This document shows positions 7,904 through 19,442 of a stretch of DNA of 64,000 nt, piece by piece. Within the stretch, counting starts at the first letter, position 1. The number at the start of each line of letters is the position of its first letter. This DNA is from JARFQW01 sp963842955 (GTDB lineage: Bacteria > Pseudomonadota > Gammaproteobacteria > Steroidobacterales > XN24), in NCBI GenBank assembly GCA_963842955.1, contig CAWJIJ010000010.1, positions 1-64,000 of the forward strand. Direction: 5' to 3'. The notes beneath the pieces are model-generated. The model saw only the letters and a program-made list of their open reading frames with translations, had not been told where the DNA came from and searched no databases. Both the position numbers and the translations under genes were made by a program.

Positions 7904-8602
7904 ATGCTCGCCATCAGACACTCGGAACAACGGGGTCACGCCAACTTCGGCTGGCTGGAGAGTCGCCACACCTTTTCGTTCGGCAGCTACTTTGATCAGC
8001 GCTTCATGGGCTTCGGTCCGTTGCGAGTCATCAACGAAGACCGGGTCCAGCCAGGCCAGGGTTTCGGTACTCACGGCCACAGCGACATGGAAATCATTTC
8101 CTACGTGTTGAGCGGGTCGCTGGAACACAAGGACAGCATGGGCACCGGCTCGATCATCCAGCCGGGGGAGGTGCAACGCATGTCCGCGGGCACCGGCGTG
8201 CGCCACAGTGAGTACAACGCATCCGACACCGAACCAGTGCACTTTCTGCAGATCTGGATCCTGCCCGAGCGGAAGGGCCTGGAGCCGGGTTATGAGCAGA
8301 AGGTCTTCACGGACGAGGAGAAACGGGGACAGCTGCGGCTGGTCGGTTCCCGGGACGGTCGCGACGGTTCCGTAACCATTCACCAGGACGTGGACCTTTA
8401 CGCGACCCTGCTCGACGACGGTGACGAGATTCGGCACGAACTGGCCGATGGACGCAAGGCGTGGGTCCAGGTCGCCCGGGGTAGCGTTACCGTCAACGAC
8501 CTGCAGCTGTACCCTGGCGACGGCGCCGCCCTGGCCGGGCCCGAAACCCTGCGGCTGGCCGGCACGACAGACGCGGAGGTTCTCCTGTTCGATATTGGCT
8601 GA
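7904..8602 (+). CDS. Pirin-family bicupin protein (YhaK/quercetinase-like)
   Basis: Pirin-family cupin protein. The N-terminal cupin carries typical pirin sequence: SRHTFSFGSYFDQRFMGFGPLRV, then a metal site in GFGTHGHSDMEIISYVLSG and GTGVRHSEYN. A degenerate C-terminal cupin follows. The length of 232 aa fits YhaK-like proteins, some of which have quercetin 2,3-dioxygenase activity or sense redox stress. ATG at 7904 follows GGGAGG at ideal spacing. The longer frame from 7784 crosses the regulatory dyads and is rejected. It is divergent from, and probably controlled by, the LysR regulator. Confidence 0.9.
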   Translation: MLAIRHSEQRGHANFGWLESRHTFSFGSYFDQRFMGFGPLRVINEDRVQPGQGFGTHGHSDMEIISYVLSGSLEHKDSMGTGSIIQPGEVQRMSAGTGVRHSEYNASDTEPVHFLQIWILPERKGLEPGYEQKVFTDEEKRGQLRLVGSRDGRDGSVTIHQDVDLYATLLDDGDEIRHELADGRKAWVQVARGSVTVNDLQLYPGDGAALAGPETLRLAGTTDAEVLLFDIG

Positions 8603-8635
8603 CCCGGGACATGCTCGAGGGTCGTCGTCACGTGC

Positions 8636-10063
8636 TCAGGGCGTGTACCAGATAGGCGAGGTAAATCCCCGCTCCTGGTGAACCAGCGGCACCGTGTCAG
8701 CCATCTCGTCCCCGAAGCGTACCTTGTCGTAGAGCGTCCAGCGAGGCGTCGGGATCTCCAGCACGCGGACGTAGTAGACGGCCTTCAGCGCCGGGTCGAA
8801 ATCCGGATCGGCAAACACAGCGGACAGCTCCGGGGCCCCAATCGTGTTCTCGCAGGTTGTATCGTCCCGTTTGACGGTGTCACCTACGGCGGGCAGCTTC
8901 CCATCGGGTCCCGGCTGCCGGTCTCCGGACCACGTCACGTCAAATATCTGCTCATGGGTTTCGCCGTCACCATCGACCCAGGCCTTGACGATCTGCACTC
9001 GATCCAGGTTCGCTCCCTCGGGATCTTTCATGGCGGCCACGATGAACGTGGGCGCCTTGCCCTCAGGTGCTGCAGAGAGATCCGCTCCCATGGGCACACC
9101 TTTCCTGTAACCGACTGCGACGAAGTCTCCCTCCAGATCCCCTGCCGCGAAGTCATAGCCGCCGAAGAAGCGCATCACGATCCGCGGACCGGTGGTCGCG
9201 AAGGTCTCGCGACGCTTCATCGCATCCCAGATGGCCTCCCGCGTATTTTCCGTCGCCCATACGCGGAACACGCCGGATGCCGCCTGCTCCCAGCCCATGT
9301 AGGCACCGGTCGGGCCGGTGATAATGGGAAAGTCCCAGCGTCCGGATCGCGGCTCTACGGTCTTGAACTTGCCATAGAAATTGTCTTCGTCCGGCGTCGA
9401 CAGACCCGTGTGCGTATCGGTCGCGGCGTTGGCGCCGTACTTGAACGGATTGGTGCCCAGCTCGTCTTCGAGCCGCATCCCTGATGTCAGCGCTTCGCGC
9501 CAGTACTCATATTTCAGCGCACCCTCGGGCTTCGGGTTCAGAATCAGATTGCCCCGATCCCAGAGGTCCCAATCGGCGAATTCGTCATTCGGCGACAACG
9601 CGGGATGGGACTCGCTCTGCCCCTTGATCTGGGTGACCTCGTATAAGGGCTCATAGCGCTGCCGCATCTTTGCCCACTCTGGCGTCATGGGCGAGCCGTC
9701 GAACTGCTGCTCCTCGAACATGCGGCCATTGGACATGTTGCCGTTGTGCGGAATCGCGAGAACCTGGCTGCCGGTCTTTGCCTCGTAGTTGGCCATCCAC
9801 TCCCAGAGCTTTATCGGGTCCTGGGTTTCGAAAGTGGTGAGCGGGAGTATGTCCCGGGTCCGGTCCGCGCCGTCGCGGGAGATGACGTTGCGATGAAGGT
9901 TGTTGCCCCCGTTGGCGTTTACGGTCCACTCATAGGCAATGAAGGTCGAAAACTTGCCGGGTGCGTTGTACTTCTCAGCCGCATCGACGGTCTTTTCCCT
10001 GGCGGAAACCATCCACTTGGGATCCATGACTTCAGCCGGCAGACGCTCCTCGGACTGCATCAC
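8636..10063 (-). CDS. DUF3604 protein, C-terminal part (frameshifted)
   Basis: Main body of a secreted DUF3604 protein (PHP-like metallohydrolase fold, function unknown). It contains FIAYEWTVNANGGNNLHRN, the metal-site-like IPHNGNMSNG and the conserved C-terminal QERGFTSPIWYTP. This frame opens at a GTG used by default. The true N-terminus is encoded in the next frame at 10032-10616. Removing one G from the GGG at 10079-10081 joins the two into EEQAAAAKSELIVMQSEE. It is therefore probably one gene of about 660 codons (8636-10616) with a one-base insertion, either a real mutation or a sequencing error. Confidence 0.8.
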   Translation of the reverse strand: MMQSEERLPAEVMDPKWMVSAREKTVDAAEKYNAPGKFSTFIAYEWTVNANGGNNLHRNVISRDGADRTRDILPLTTFETQDPIKLWEWMANYEAKTGSQVLAIPHNGNMSNGRMFEEQQFDGSPMTPEWAKMRQRYEPLYEVTQIKGQSESHPALSPNDEFADWDLWDRGNLILNPKPEGALKYEYWREALTSGMRLEDELGTNPFKYGANAATDTHTGLSTPDEDNFYGKFKTVEPRSGRWDFPIITGPTGAYMGWEQAASGVFRVWATENTREAIWDAMKRRETFATTGPRIVMRFFGGYDFAAGDLEGDFVAVGYRKGVPMGADLSAAPEGKAPTFIVAAMKDPEGANLDRVQIVKAWVDGDGETHEQIFDVTWSGDRQPGPDGKLPAVGDTVKRDDTTCENTIGAPELSAVFADPDFDPALKAVYYVRVLEIPTPRWTLYDKVRFGDEMADTVPLVHQERGFTSPIWYTP

Positions 10064-10616
10064 AATGAGTTCGCTCTTGGGCGGCCGCGGCCTGCTCCTC
10101 CGTACCCTTCAACGCCTCGCTCCAGCCCTTGAGGACGGGATTGGCCATCAGCTCCGGATTACCCGCGACGATCTCACTGATCGTGCCCATGCCGTCGGAG
10201 TGGTCCGTCACCATGAACCAGTCAAAGGGCCGAGCCAGCCTGGCCCTCTGACCGGTGTTGGAGGTGATCTCCTCACCGAGTGCGAAGCGATAGGCATCGT
10301 CGGAGGTGAGGATGGCTCCATCCATGCCAGCGTCGGCGGACCAGCCCGTGTGCACATGGGTGTCGCCGAACAAGGCACGTGTGGGGTATTCAGGAACCGG
10401 GCTCGACGCCACCGGCACAGGCACCGCCGGCTCAGCAAAGGCCGGCGCGGATTTCACCGGCCTGGCCGCTGACTCGGCCGGCGGGCTGCTCGCAGGTTCG
10501 GAGTTGTCACGGCCACAGGCACCCAGCATGAGCGCCATGCCGGTGATCCCGGCGATCACGGCACCAAAAGCCAACCGGTGACCGGCCGTCGCACCCTGTC
10601 GAACCATCACACCCAT
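10032..10616 (-). CDS. DUF3604 protein, N-terminal part (frameshifted)
   Basis: N-terminal part of the DUF3604 gene. A lipoprotein signal with lipobox LMLGAC is followed by a Ser/Ala/Pro linker and the first family motif LFGDTHVHTGWSADAG, whose HxH may bind metal, then WFMVTDHSDGMG. ATG at 10614-10616 is preferred because GGGGGAAATT lies just before it. An ATG at 10605-10607 is also possible. After about residue 179 (position 10080) the frame leaves the family sequence and stops at 10032. The continuation is in the 8636-10063 frame. Confidence 0.78.
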   Translation of the reverse strand: MGVMVRQGATAGHRLAFGAVIAGITGMALMLGACGRDNSEPASSPPAESAARPVKSAPAFAEPAVPVPVASSPVPEYPTRALFGDTHVHTGWSADAGMDGAILTSDDAYRFALGEEITSNTGQRARLARPFDWFMVTDHSDGMGTISEIVAGNPELMANPVLKGWSEALKGTEEQAAAAQERTHCDAVRGASAG

Positions 10617-10962
10617 AATTTCCCCCACCTCATAGACCGCGTGGACCGACTTCCGGATTCGGGACCCGGGAACCCAGTCTCCAGGTTTACGGAATCATCA
10701 GGTCACGCGAGTCTCGCCTGCCCCGCCCGGCTCTTCACAATCGAGGCAACAAGAGGATTCCTGAATACCGAACCATAGCCAGCCGGAACCCTCGAAGCGA
10801 CCCCGGACCCTGCCCGGTGGCTCCGGGTCTGCGGCCGGCGCCCCACGCCGGTCACCGGCCCCGTTTAACGGCTTTCATTAGCCCCTGCGCCTACAGACAG
10901 AACGTCGATAGGGTAAATTGCGAGCACGGCGGGCAATGCTGAAAGAACGAGGAGCGGCAAGA
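10617..10962. other. Divergent intergenic region
   Basis: About 345 bp separate the DUF3604 and S9 peptidase genes, which diverge from it, so it must carry both promoters. No gene, RNA or clear promoter consensus was identified. A GC-rich inverted repeat (GCCGGCG with CGCCGGT, about 10837-10855) lies in its right half. Confidence 0.35.
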
Positions 10963-13239
<2,277 letters not shown>

Positions 13240-13275
13240 CGCCTGGTCCCGACACGAGGGCCGAGATCAATATCT

Positions 13276-14406
13276 CTACCGGCCGACCGGAACGGTCAGG
13301 ACCGGCGAGGCAGCCCCACTGGTACTCTCGGCAATGGTCGCTGACCACAACGCCTCCATGAGCCGGAAATAACCCTTGGTGGCCAGGTCACGATCGTCGA
13401 TATAAAACCAGCCCTCACGGTGCCTGACGGCGACCAACGCATTATCCGGTCGGCTCGACGAATGGAGAACCTTCAGCGACTGACCCGCAACACCCAGTGG
13501 CGGAAACCGGGTGGCGCGTCCACTCTCGATATCCGCCTCGGGAACATGAACCGACGCCGACAGGATTTCCACCAGTTTGAAGATGGGCCGGGTACTCAAT
13601 CCGATTCCGCCCAGCTTCCTCCCATCGAGGGCCAGGCTAACCGGGATGCTCACCTGCCCTCCCGATGCTCCCACAGCCGGCAATGACAGGATCTCCAGCA
13701 GCTCGTCCACCTCTGCAGCGTAGTCCTCAGCGAAGTGATCGATGACAATGGCAAGATCACCTCCCCCTCCCGCCGGCTTGACCCAGTGCAGCCGATTGGC
13801 CTGTTTGAGGCGGGTCATGAGCTCGACGAAGCGAGCGAAACGCGGATCCGGCGCGGATCCAGCAAACAGGAATGCGGGATTCTGCGCGCCGTTTACGCCT
13901 TCGATGAGGGCCCAGTAGACGGGCGCGGGATCGGTGAACCCTCCCGCCAGCTCAGCGACCGCCTCCACGGACAGGGGTGAAAACAGGCGGTGGAGATACT
14001 GCTCGCCATCGACTGGCGTGTAGGAGATCGTAGGGTTCTCCTCGTAAAACACAGTGCCCGTGAATGGCGTCAGGTTCCCCTCGTAGTTGTCCTTGTCCCC
14101 GAACCCCGCTTCGACAATGGCACCGGCGGACAGGCTGACATTGGCGGTGATGCTGGTCACCGCAAGCAGGCTGCTCCGCTCCAGATAGCGGTTTCGCACC
14201 ACCGACATCAGCATCTGTTCCTGGTTGGTCTGGACGATGGCCTCGTTGTAGGCGCCCCGGCCATTTCTGACGGAGTTGGGGCCCAGCGCATTGCAGCCCG
14301 CGAGGACCAGCGATATCAGGACGACCAGGGCGCCCATGGACAGAGGGCCCGCAATGTCATTTGTTTTGCCGACTCCGCCCGAAGTAGCAACACTTCCCAC
14401 TGACAT
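13276..14406 (-). CDS. Predicted lipoprotein of unknown function
   Basis: 376 aa. A signal segment ALVVLISLVLAGC ends in a lipobox cysteine at residue 38, so this is a lipoprotein. The mature part begins with an Asn/Gln/Arg-rich region (YNEAIVQTNQEQMLMSVVRNRYLERSS) followed by predicted beta strands. I recall similar uncharacterised envelope lipoproteins but no named family. ATG at 14406 is supported by AGGAGAGGGC just upstream. It is convergent with the S9 peptidase gene and divergent from the CAP gene, with no operon partner. Confidence 0.7.
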   Translation of the reverse strand: MSVGSVATSGGVGKTNDIAGPLSMGALVVLISLVLAGCNALGPNSVRNGRGAYNEAIVQTNQEQMLMSVVRNRYLERSSLLAVTSITANVSLSAGAIVEAGFGDKDNYEGNLTPFTGTVFYEENPTISYTPVDGEQYLHRLFSPLSVEAVAELAGGFTDPAPVYWALIEGVNGAQNPAFLFAGSAPDPRFARFVELMTRLKQANRLHWVKPAGGGGDLAIVIDHFAEDYAAEVDELLEILSLPAVGASGGQVSIPVSLALDGRKLGGIGLSTRPIFKLVEILSASVHVPEADIESGRATRFPPLGVAGQSLKVLHSSSRPDNALVAVRHREGWFYIDDRDLATKGYFRLMEALWSATIAESTSGAASPVLTVPVGR

Positions 14407-14680
14407 GCCCTCTCCTTCTTGTGTTTAGCGTGCCGCCGGACTGACGGCCCGGTTTTCCCAGCAGTATAAACGTCTGGATGCCACCCGGTTCGCCCGCTGA
14501 GCGGCATTCGCGCAAGGGCTTCGGCTGCCGCTTGCACGGGGTGCGGGTAGTGGCATGCCCACAAAGCCAATGGAGGGCAAGAAAAGACGTCGGGAATTGC
14601 AAAACGAAAAAACGCGCCTACCCTTGACGACACAGGTTTCCTGGCGCCGTTTTCCATTCCACTCCCACACAGAGCAACCT

Positions 14681-15256
14681 ATGCAATATCCGATGGTTCG
14701 TCTCATAACGACCACGCTGCTTGCCGCTTTCGCTTCCGGGAGCCAAGCGCAGGAAAACACAACCGCTGACGGCGCCCGTGGACTTTCCTCTGGGCAGCAG
14801 GAAGAGATTCTGGCGCGGCACAATCACTGGCGCGAGGCCGTCGGCGCGCCTGGCCTGGCATGGTCCGCCGAACTCGCCGCCTTTGCCCAGGAGTGGGCCG
14901 ACGAACTCTCCAAGCGGGGCTGTGAAATGGAACACCGGCCGAGGAGCGGCCCGTTCACACAGAAATACGGCGAGAATCTCTCGTGGGCCAGCCCGACCAC
15001 CTGGTCGGACGGCCGCACCGAAGCACAGTCCATCAGCCCGTCCAGCGTCGTCGATGGCTGGGACTCGGAAAAGGCCGACTACGACTACGCCTCGAACACC
15101 TGCGCTGCCGGCAAGGCCTGCGGCCACTACACCCAGGTCGTCTGGGCCAAATCAGAGAGACTGGGGTGCGCAATGACCGTTTGTGCAGACAACGACCAGG
15201 TCTGGGTATGCAACTACGATCCGGCGGGCAATTTCACCGGCGAGAAACCGTACTAG
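14681..15256 (+). CDS. Secreted CAP-domain (SCP/PR-1) protein
   Basis: Secreted CAP superfamily protein. A signal peptide (MVRLITTTLLAAFASGSQA) is followed by one CAP domain with all four signatures: ILARHNHWREAVGAPGLAW, the His/Glu cavity in YGENLSWA, CGHYTQVVWAKSERLGC and VCNYDPAGNF. It resembles plant PR-1-like bacterial CAP proteins rather than the YkwD group because it keeps paired cysteines. The 191 aa from ATG 14681 fits. The earlier in-frame start at 14555 gives a charged leader ahead of the signal and is not favoured. The molecular role of bacterial CAP proteins is poorly known. Confidence 0.9.
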   Translation: MQYPMVRLITTTLLAAFASGSQAQENTTADGARGLSSGQQEEILARHNHWREAVGAPGLAWSAELAAFAQEWADELSKRGCEMEHRPRSGPFTQKYGENLSWASPTTWSDGRTEAQSISPSSVVDGWDSEKADYDYASNTCAAGKACGHYTQVVWAKSERLGCAMTVCADNDQVWVCNYDPAGNFTGEKPY

Positions 15257-15275
15257 GCCCGGCGCCGGCGGTCAC

Positions 15276-15297
15276 GCCCTGCTGCAAACGGCAGGGC
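15276..15297. repeat. Inverted repeat between convergent genes
   Basis: GCCCTGC (15276-15282) and GCAGGGC (15291-15297) are perfectly complementary around an 8-base loop, between the convergent CAP and DUF808 genes. A bidirectional terminator is plausible by position, but no T-run follows on either strand. Confidence 0.35.
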
Positions 15298-15320
15298 AGC
15301 TCGGGAACAGCATGCTGTAC

Positions 15321-16253
15321 TTAGTGGGCCTGGGCTGATCCGCCACCCGTTCGCAGGCGCTGAATCAGCGTAACCACCGACAGGACCACAATGCCCGCGG
15401 CGATACCGAGACCCGCGTTGAACAGCATCGTCGTGAGTATCTCCAGACCGGCACCCATCTCGTCCGTGACGTGGTGGATCCATGACTCCAGCCGGGGCAG
15501 GCCGTGCGCCAGGATACCGCCGCCGACCAGGAACATCGCCGCGGTGCCGGCGATGGACAGACCTTTCATGAGATACGGCGCAACGGTAAGTATGCCGCGG
15601 CCGAGCGCTTGCTGAAGACCGTCACCGGGCTTCCGCGCCAAATACACGCCCAGATCGTCGAGCTTGACGATGGCCGCGACGAGCCCATACACGCCGATGG
15701 TCATCATGACCGCGATCGTTACCAGCACCGACAGCTGCGTAACAAAGGGGGACGCTGCAACGATACCCAGCGCGATAACAATGATCTCCGCGGACAGAAT
15801 GAAGTCGGTCCGGACCGCACCCTTGATCTTGGCCTTCTCCAGCTCGACGAGGTCGGTGGAAGGGTCAGCCAGCGCATCCATGAGCTCCTTTTCGTGAGCC
15901 TGGTCCTCTTCCTCGCTGTGCAGGAACTTGTGCGCCAGCTTCTCGACACCCTCGAAGCACAGGAACAGACCGCCGGCCATCAGAAGGGGCGTCACCGCCC
16001 AGGGCGCGAAGGCGCTGATCGCAAGTGCCGCGGGCACGAGAATCGCCTTGTTCAGCATCGATCCCTTCGCAACCGCCCACACGACGGGCAGTTCCCGGTC
16101 GGCCCGGACGCCGGCCACCTGCTGGGCGTTCAGGGCCAGATCGTCGCCAAGCACGCCGGCCGTCTTGCGGGCCGCCACCTTGGTCAGGATGGCCACGTCG
16201 TCGAGCACCGTGGCGATGTCGTCTATCAGCGCAAGCAGACTGGCTCCGGCCAC
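15321..16253 (-). CDS. yedI: DUF808 / YedI-family inner-membrane protein
   Basis: Integral membrane protein of the DUF808 (YedI) family, function unknown. The N-terminus (GASLLALIDDIATVLDD, KTAGVLGDDLALNAQQV) is the highly conserved cytosolic region of the family. It is followed by ITPLLM-type helices and FLCFEGVEKLAHKF, with about six to seven membrane segments in total. The length of 310 aa matches. The start is GTG at 16251-16253, where the family N-terminus M-A-G begins. The gene is monocistronic and convergent with the CAP gene. Confidence 0.92.
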   Translation of the reverse strand: MAGASLLALIDDIATVLDDVAILTKVAARKTAGVLGDDLALNAQQVAGVRADRELPVVWAVAKGSMLNKAILVPAALAISAFAPWAVTPLLMAGGLFLCFEGVEKLAHKFLHSEEEDQAHEKELMDALADPSTDLVELEKAKIKGAVRTDFILSAEIIVIALGIVAASPFVTQLSVLVTIAVMMTIGVYGLVAAIVKLDDLGVYLARKPGDGLQQALGRGILTVAPYLMKGLSIAGTAAMFLVGGGILAHGLPRLESWIHHVTDEMGAGLEILTTMLFNAGLGIAAGIVVLSVVTLIQRLRTGGGSAQAH

Positions 16254-16392
16254 AGGGTCGCTCCTTATGTTGTCGAAGTCCGGACGAGCGGTTCGTCGCC
16301 GCCACTCGTGGTTTCAATCATAGCGGACCGCTGAACTTCTCCCACCCAACCCGCGGGGAGCGACCAACCCGGGCGTGTCCGTTGGCTCCGGT

Positions 16393-17386
16393 TCAGCCCT
16401 CGGGAGCCGAGAGAAAGATCCGGAGCTCTCCCTGGCGATCGGGGCCATCGGCAGGTCCATAGCGCACAAGGAGATCCGCGCGGCCATCGTCGTTCAGGTC
16501 CCGGGCCTCCACCATCTGGCCATTTGAAGGCAGGGGCAGCGTGAGGCTGTCGCCCTTCTTGCCGAACAGCTCGTCCTTACCGGTGCCCGGATACAGGTTG
16601 AGAACGTCATCGTCGCCCTGGAGGAGCAGGTCAGCCGGCCCGTCCCCGCCGAAGTCCGCGATCGCAATGGCGGGATAACGCATCTGTCCGGTCTTCAGGT
16701 CGAACTCCACTTTGAACTGGGTCTGGTAATCGGAGTCTTCGCGATAAACCCCGTTGGCGCGCATCCGGTAGACATCGAGATCGACACTGATCCGACCGGT
16801 CACCAGCGCGCTGATGACCCGGCCCAGTCCGAGCCGGGTGGACGGGGTCGCCAGATCCAGCCGCCCATCGCCGTCGACATCCACTGCCAGCGGGTCGAAC
16901 TGGATGCCGCCGGAGGCGATGCTGCCATCGGGCTCCCTGGGATAGAGGAGCGCGTCGCCATCCCGTCGTCCCAGGTACAGGTGATACTCGCTGCTGCGAT
17001 CGAACACACCCTCGCTGATCGAGCGGTCGGTGAGCAGATCGAGGATGCCGTCACCGTCGAAATCGCGAATCAGCTCGACCTCTTCGATTTCCAGTTCGCT
17101 CTGGTCGACCTGCCCGTCGTCCCGCTCCCATCGGGCGCGATCCTCTTCGCTGGCCAGCGGCGCATCGATTGGGTCGCGGCGGCCTGTTGTCGCAAAGCGG
17201 CCCTGCTCTGCCTGGACGAAGGATACGAACTCCGTATCCCGCAGAAACACGAGATCATTGCGGCCGTCGCCATTCGCATCGCCGATCCGGGGCCTGCGTG
17301 GCTCATAGCTGACCCGGGACGCGTAGGCCGAAACACGGGGGTCGATATCCAGCCGGTATGTCTGGAAACTCCTCGCCACGCCGTTT
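16393..17386 (-). CDS. FG-GAP/VCBS repeat protein, C-terminal part (frameshifted)
   Basis: C-terminal part of an exported beta-propeller protein. At least five FG-GAP/VCBS-type calcium loops are visible: GDANGDGRNDLVF, RDFDGDGILDLL, VDVDGDGRLDLA, IADFGGDGPADLL and RDLNDDGRADLL. The open frame extends upstream to 17664, but the sequence beyond about 17386 is not family-like. The N-terminal half continues in the next frame. Removing one base from the TTTT run at 17384-17387 (AAAA in the gene) joins them as WLLANGVARSFQTY. The biochemical role is unknown; such propellers often mediate binding. Confidence 0.75.
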
Positions 17387-17863
17387 TGCCAGCAGCCATC
17401 CGTCAAACACCGGAACGAGCAGTTCGTCGCCGGCCTCGCCGTCCACGTCCCATACGAAATCTGACTGGGTCGGCCCCTGGGACGGCTTGCCATGATAGAT
17501 GCTCTCGAAATCCGCGATGCGATCGATGCTTCCCGTTGCCGGATCGACGACGGCGATGCCCTCCTGATCAAAAAAACAAAGCGATTCGGAGCCTCGTCCG
17601 GCGGGATCCCCGATGTCATAGAAGAACACGCTTTCAGGTATGTTCCCTGACAACAGGACGGCACCGTCCGCCAGGTTGATCAGGCTGTACTTCGTAGCCC
17701 CCTCGTCGCGTCCCACCGCGAGGAGGCCGGGGCCCCCGCCCAGGCGGACGCTGACCGGATCGGTATCTACCGGATGCTCCAGTCGAACAGTCAGCTCACG
17801 AAAATCTTCAATCGCAATGGCCGGGAAAGTCCAGAGCGCCACTAACCCCCAAAAAACGCACAA
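17303..17863 (-). CDS. FG-GAP/VCBS repeat protein, N-terminal part (frameshifted)
   Basis: N-terminal part of the propeller protein. A short signal peptide (CVFWGLVALWTFPAIA) precedes propeller-like beta sequence, including FVWDVDGEAGDELLVPVFDGW. The best start I can find is TTG at 17861-17863, directly before the signal peptide. The open frame runs on to 18328, but that upstream part is Arg/Pro-rich and probably non-coding. Beyond about 17386 the frame is lost by a single extra base (see the C-terminal part). Confidence 0.65.
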   Translation of the reverse strand: MCVFWGLVALWTFPAIAIEDFRELTVRLEHPVDTDPVSVRLGGGPGLLAVGRDEGATKYSLINLADGAVLLSGNIPESVFFYDIGDPAGRGSESLCFFDQEGIAVVDPATGSIDRIADFESIYHGKPSQGPTQSDFVWDVDGEAGDELLVPVFDGWLLAKRRGEEFPDIPAGYRPPCFGLRVPGQL

Positions 17864-18214
17864 GATCCTGGCGCTACCGCTGATGCGCCTCGCCCGTGAC
17901 TCCGGCGGGGACAGGCACTGACGGAATGACCGGCGACCTGGCGTTGGAGTCAAATCCGGAAGCGGCCGGCGCCAAACGCATCCGGCGTAGCGCGCAAGCG
18001 AACGGGATTCCGGGCGCGTTCCGGCGGAACCCGCCGCATGGGGACGTGAAAGCTTGTGGGACAAAACCCGGCCTCCTGGATGTTGAGCTTCTGCAGTGTT
18101 TTGGTCAGTCCGCGCCAGAGCGCCGAGCGGAACCGACCGTCTAGACTCTTGATCGGACCGGGGAATGAAGCCGACCGGGGGTCGGGACAACAGCCGCGCG
18201 GTATAAGGGACTCT
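17864..18214. other. Divergent intergenic region
   Basis: About 350 bp lie between the FG-GAP gene and the ketopantoate reductase gene, which diverge. Open frames cross it on both strands but lack family character and sensible starts. No RNA gene, repeat or convincing promoter was recognised. Confidence 0.35.
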
Positions 18215-19234
18215 ATGACATCCCATCCAGTAACGCATCGGGTATTCGGAGCGGGCCTGATTGGCGGTTATGTCGCCGGTGCCCTGCTCGACCGGAGCCA
18301 GGCCGTCAGCGTCGTGGCGAGACCTCATGTGCGAACGAAGCTAGAAGACGGCCTGCTGCTGACGGATCTTGACGGTCATCGGACCCGCGTCCCTCCGCCG
18401 CGGTTCGCAGCGCAGATCGCGCCCGAGAGTGAACCACGGCCCGATTACCTGTGGCTGACGGTGAAATGCACAGGCGTGGCCAAGGCGGTTCCTGATCTGG
18501 CAAGCCACGTGGGTCCGGGGACCACCATCCTCTGTTGCCAGAATGGGCTGGGCTCGGAAACCCCGGTGAAGGCTGCTTTTCCGGGCAACATCGTCCTTCG
18601 GGGCATGGTGGCCTTCAATGTCGCCGAGCTGGCTCCTGATCATCTCCACCGGGGCAGCGGAGGCAGTGTCATCATCGAGGACCACCCCGCGGTGGCGGAC
18701 CTGGCGGCCGCGGTGTCTTCTGGTCTCATGCCCGTGGAACTCAGTGCCGAGATGGACGCCGTGTTGTGGGCAAAACTGCAGCTCAACCTGATCAATGCGA
18801 TCAATGCACTGTCCGATGTGCCGGTTCGGGAAATGCTCGGTCATCGGGGTTATCGACAAGTCTATGCGGCCTGCATGCGGGAACTCCTTGCGGTGACCGC
18901 GGCCCTTGGCATCGCCCTGCCGCGCCTGACGGCACTTCCGCCCACGTGGATTCCCCGTCTGCTCGCCCAGCCAGACTGGCTGTTTACCCAGATAGCGAAA
19001 TCCATGCTCGAGGTGGACCCCACCGTGCGCACCTCGATGTGGTGGGACATCAGCCAGGGCAAGCCCACGGAAATCGACTATCTGAACGGCGAAGTGGTGG
19101 CCGCGGGCCGCAGCATGGGCGCCCCGACACCGGTTAATGAGCGGATTGTCCGCCTGATCAAAGAGGCTGAGGCGAGCCACGCCAGTCCGGCGCTTTCGCC
19201 GGAACGACTGCTCGAGGAGACCGGATTGGGGTAG
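18215..19234 (+). CDS. panE: Ketopantoate reductase family protein
   Basis: NADPH-dependent 2-dehydropantoate 2-reductase (ApbA/PanE) family, which in pantothenate synthesis reduces ketopantoate to pantoate. The N-terminal Rossmann motif is HRVFGAGLIGGYVAG. LTVKCTGV carries the conserved Lys region. The C-terminal helical domain has the catalytic Lys-Asn region LWAKLQLNLINAINAL and the late motif PTEIDYLNGEVV. The 339 aa is slightly longer than E. coli PanE. ATG at 18215 follows AAGGGA. No other pantothenate gene is nearby, so it may be a PanE paralogue with a different 2-oxoacid substrate. Confidence 0.85.
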   Translation: MTSHPVTHRVFGAGLIGGYVAGALLDRSQAVSVVARPHVRTKLEDGLLLTDLDGHRTRVPPPRFAAQIAPESEPRPDYLWLTVKCTGVAKAVPDLASHVGPGTTILCCQNGLGSETPVKAAFPGNIVLRGMVAFNVAELAPDHLHRGSGGSVIIEDHPAVADLAAAVSSGLMPVELSAEMDAVLWAKLQLNLINAINALSDVPVREMLGHRGYRQVYAACMRELLAVTAALGIALPRLTALPPTWIPRLLAQPDWLFTQIAKSMLEVDPTVRTSMWWDISQGKPTEIDYLNGEVVAAGRSMGAPTPVNERIVRLIKEAEASHASPALSPERLLEETGLG

Positions 19235-19442
19235 CCGGTGTCCGTTCGGGCCGGGACGGGGCACCGAGTGAAAACCCTCGCCTGATGCGGGATTTTTCTG
19301 GCCCAGTCGGCGAACAGGCCTCGATTACGGGTACAATTTGCCCGCTTTTTGGTGGTATCGCCTCCCCGGCAGGAAGGAAGTGGAGCCATTGCAAAGTGCT
19401 GGCTCCTGAAGAATCCACCCACAACCAGGGGAATCTCGCCTC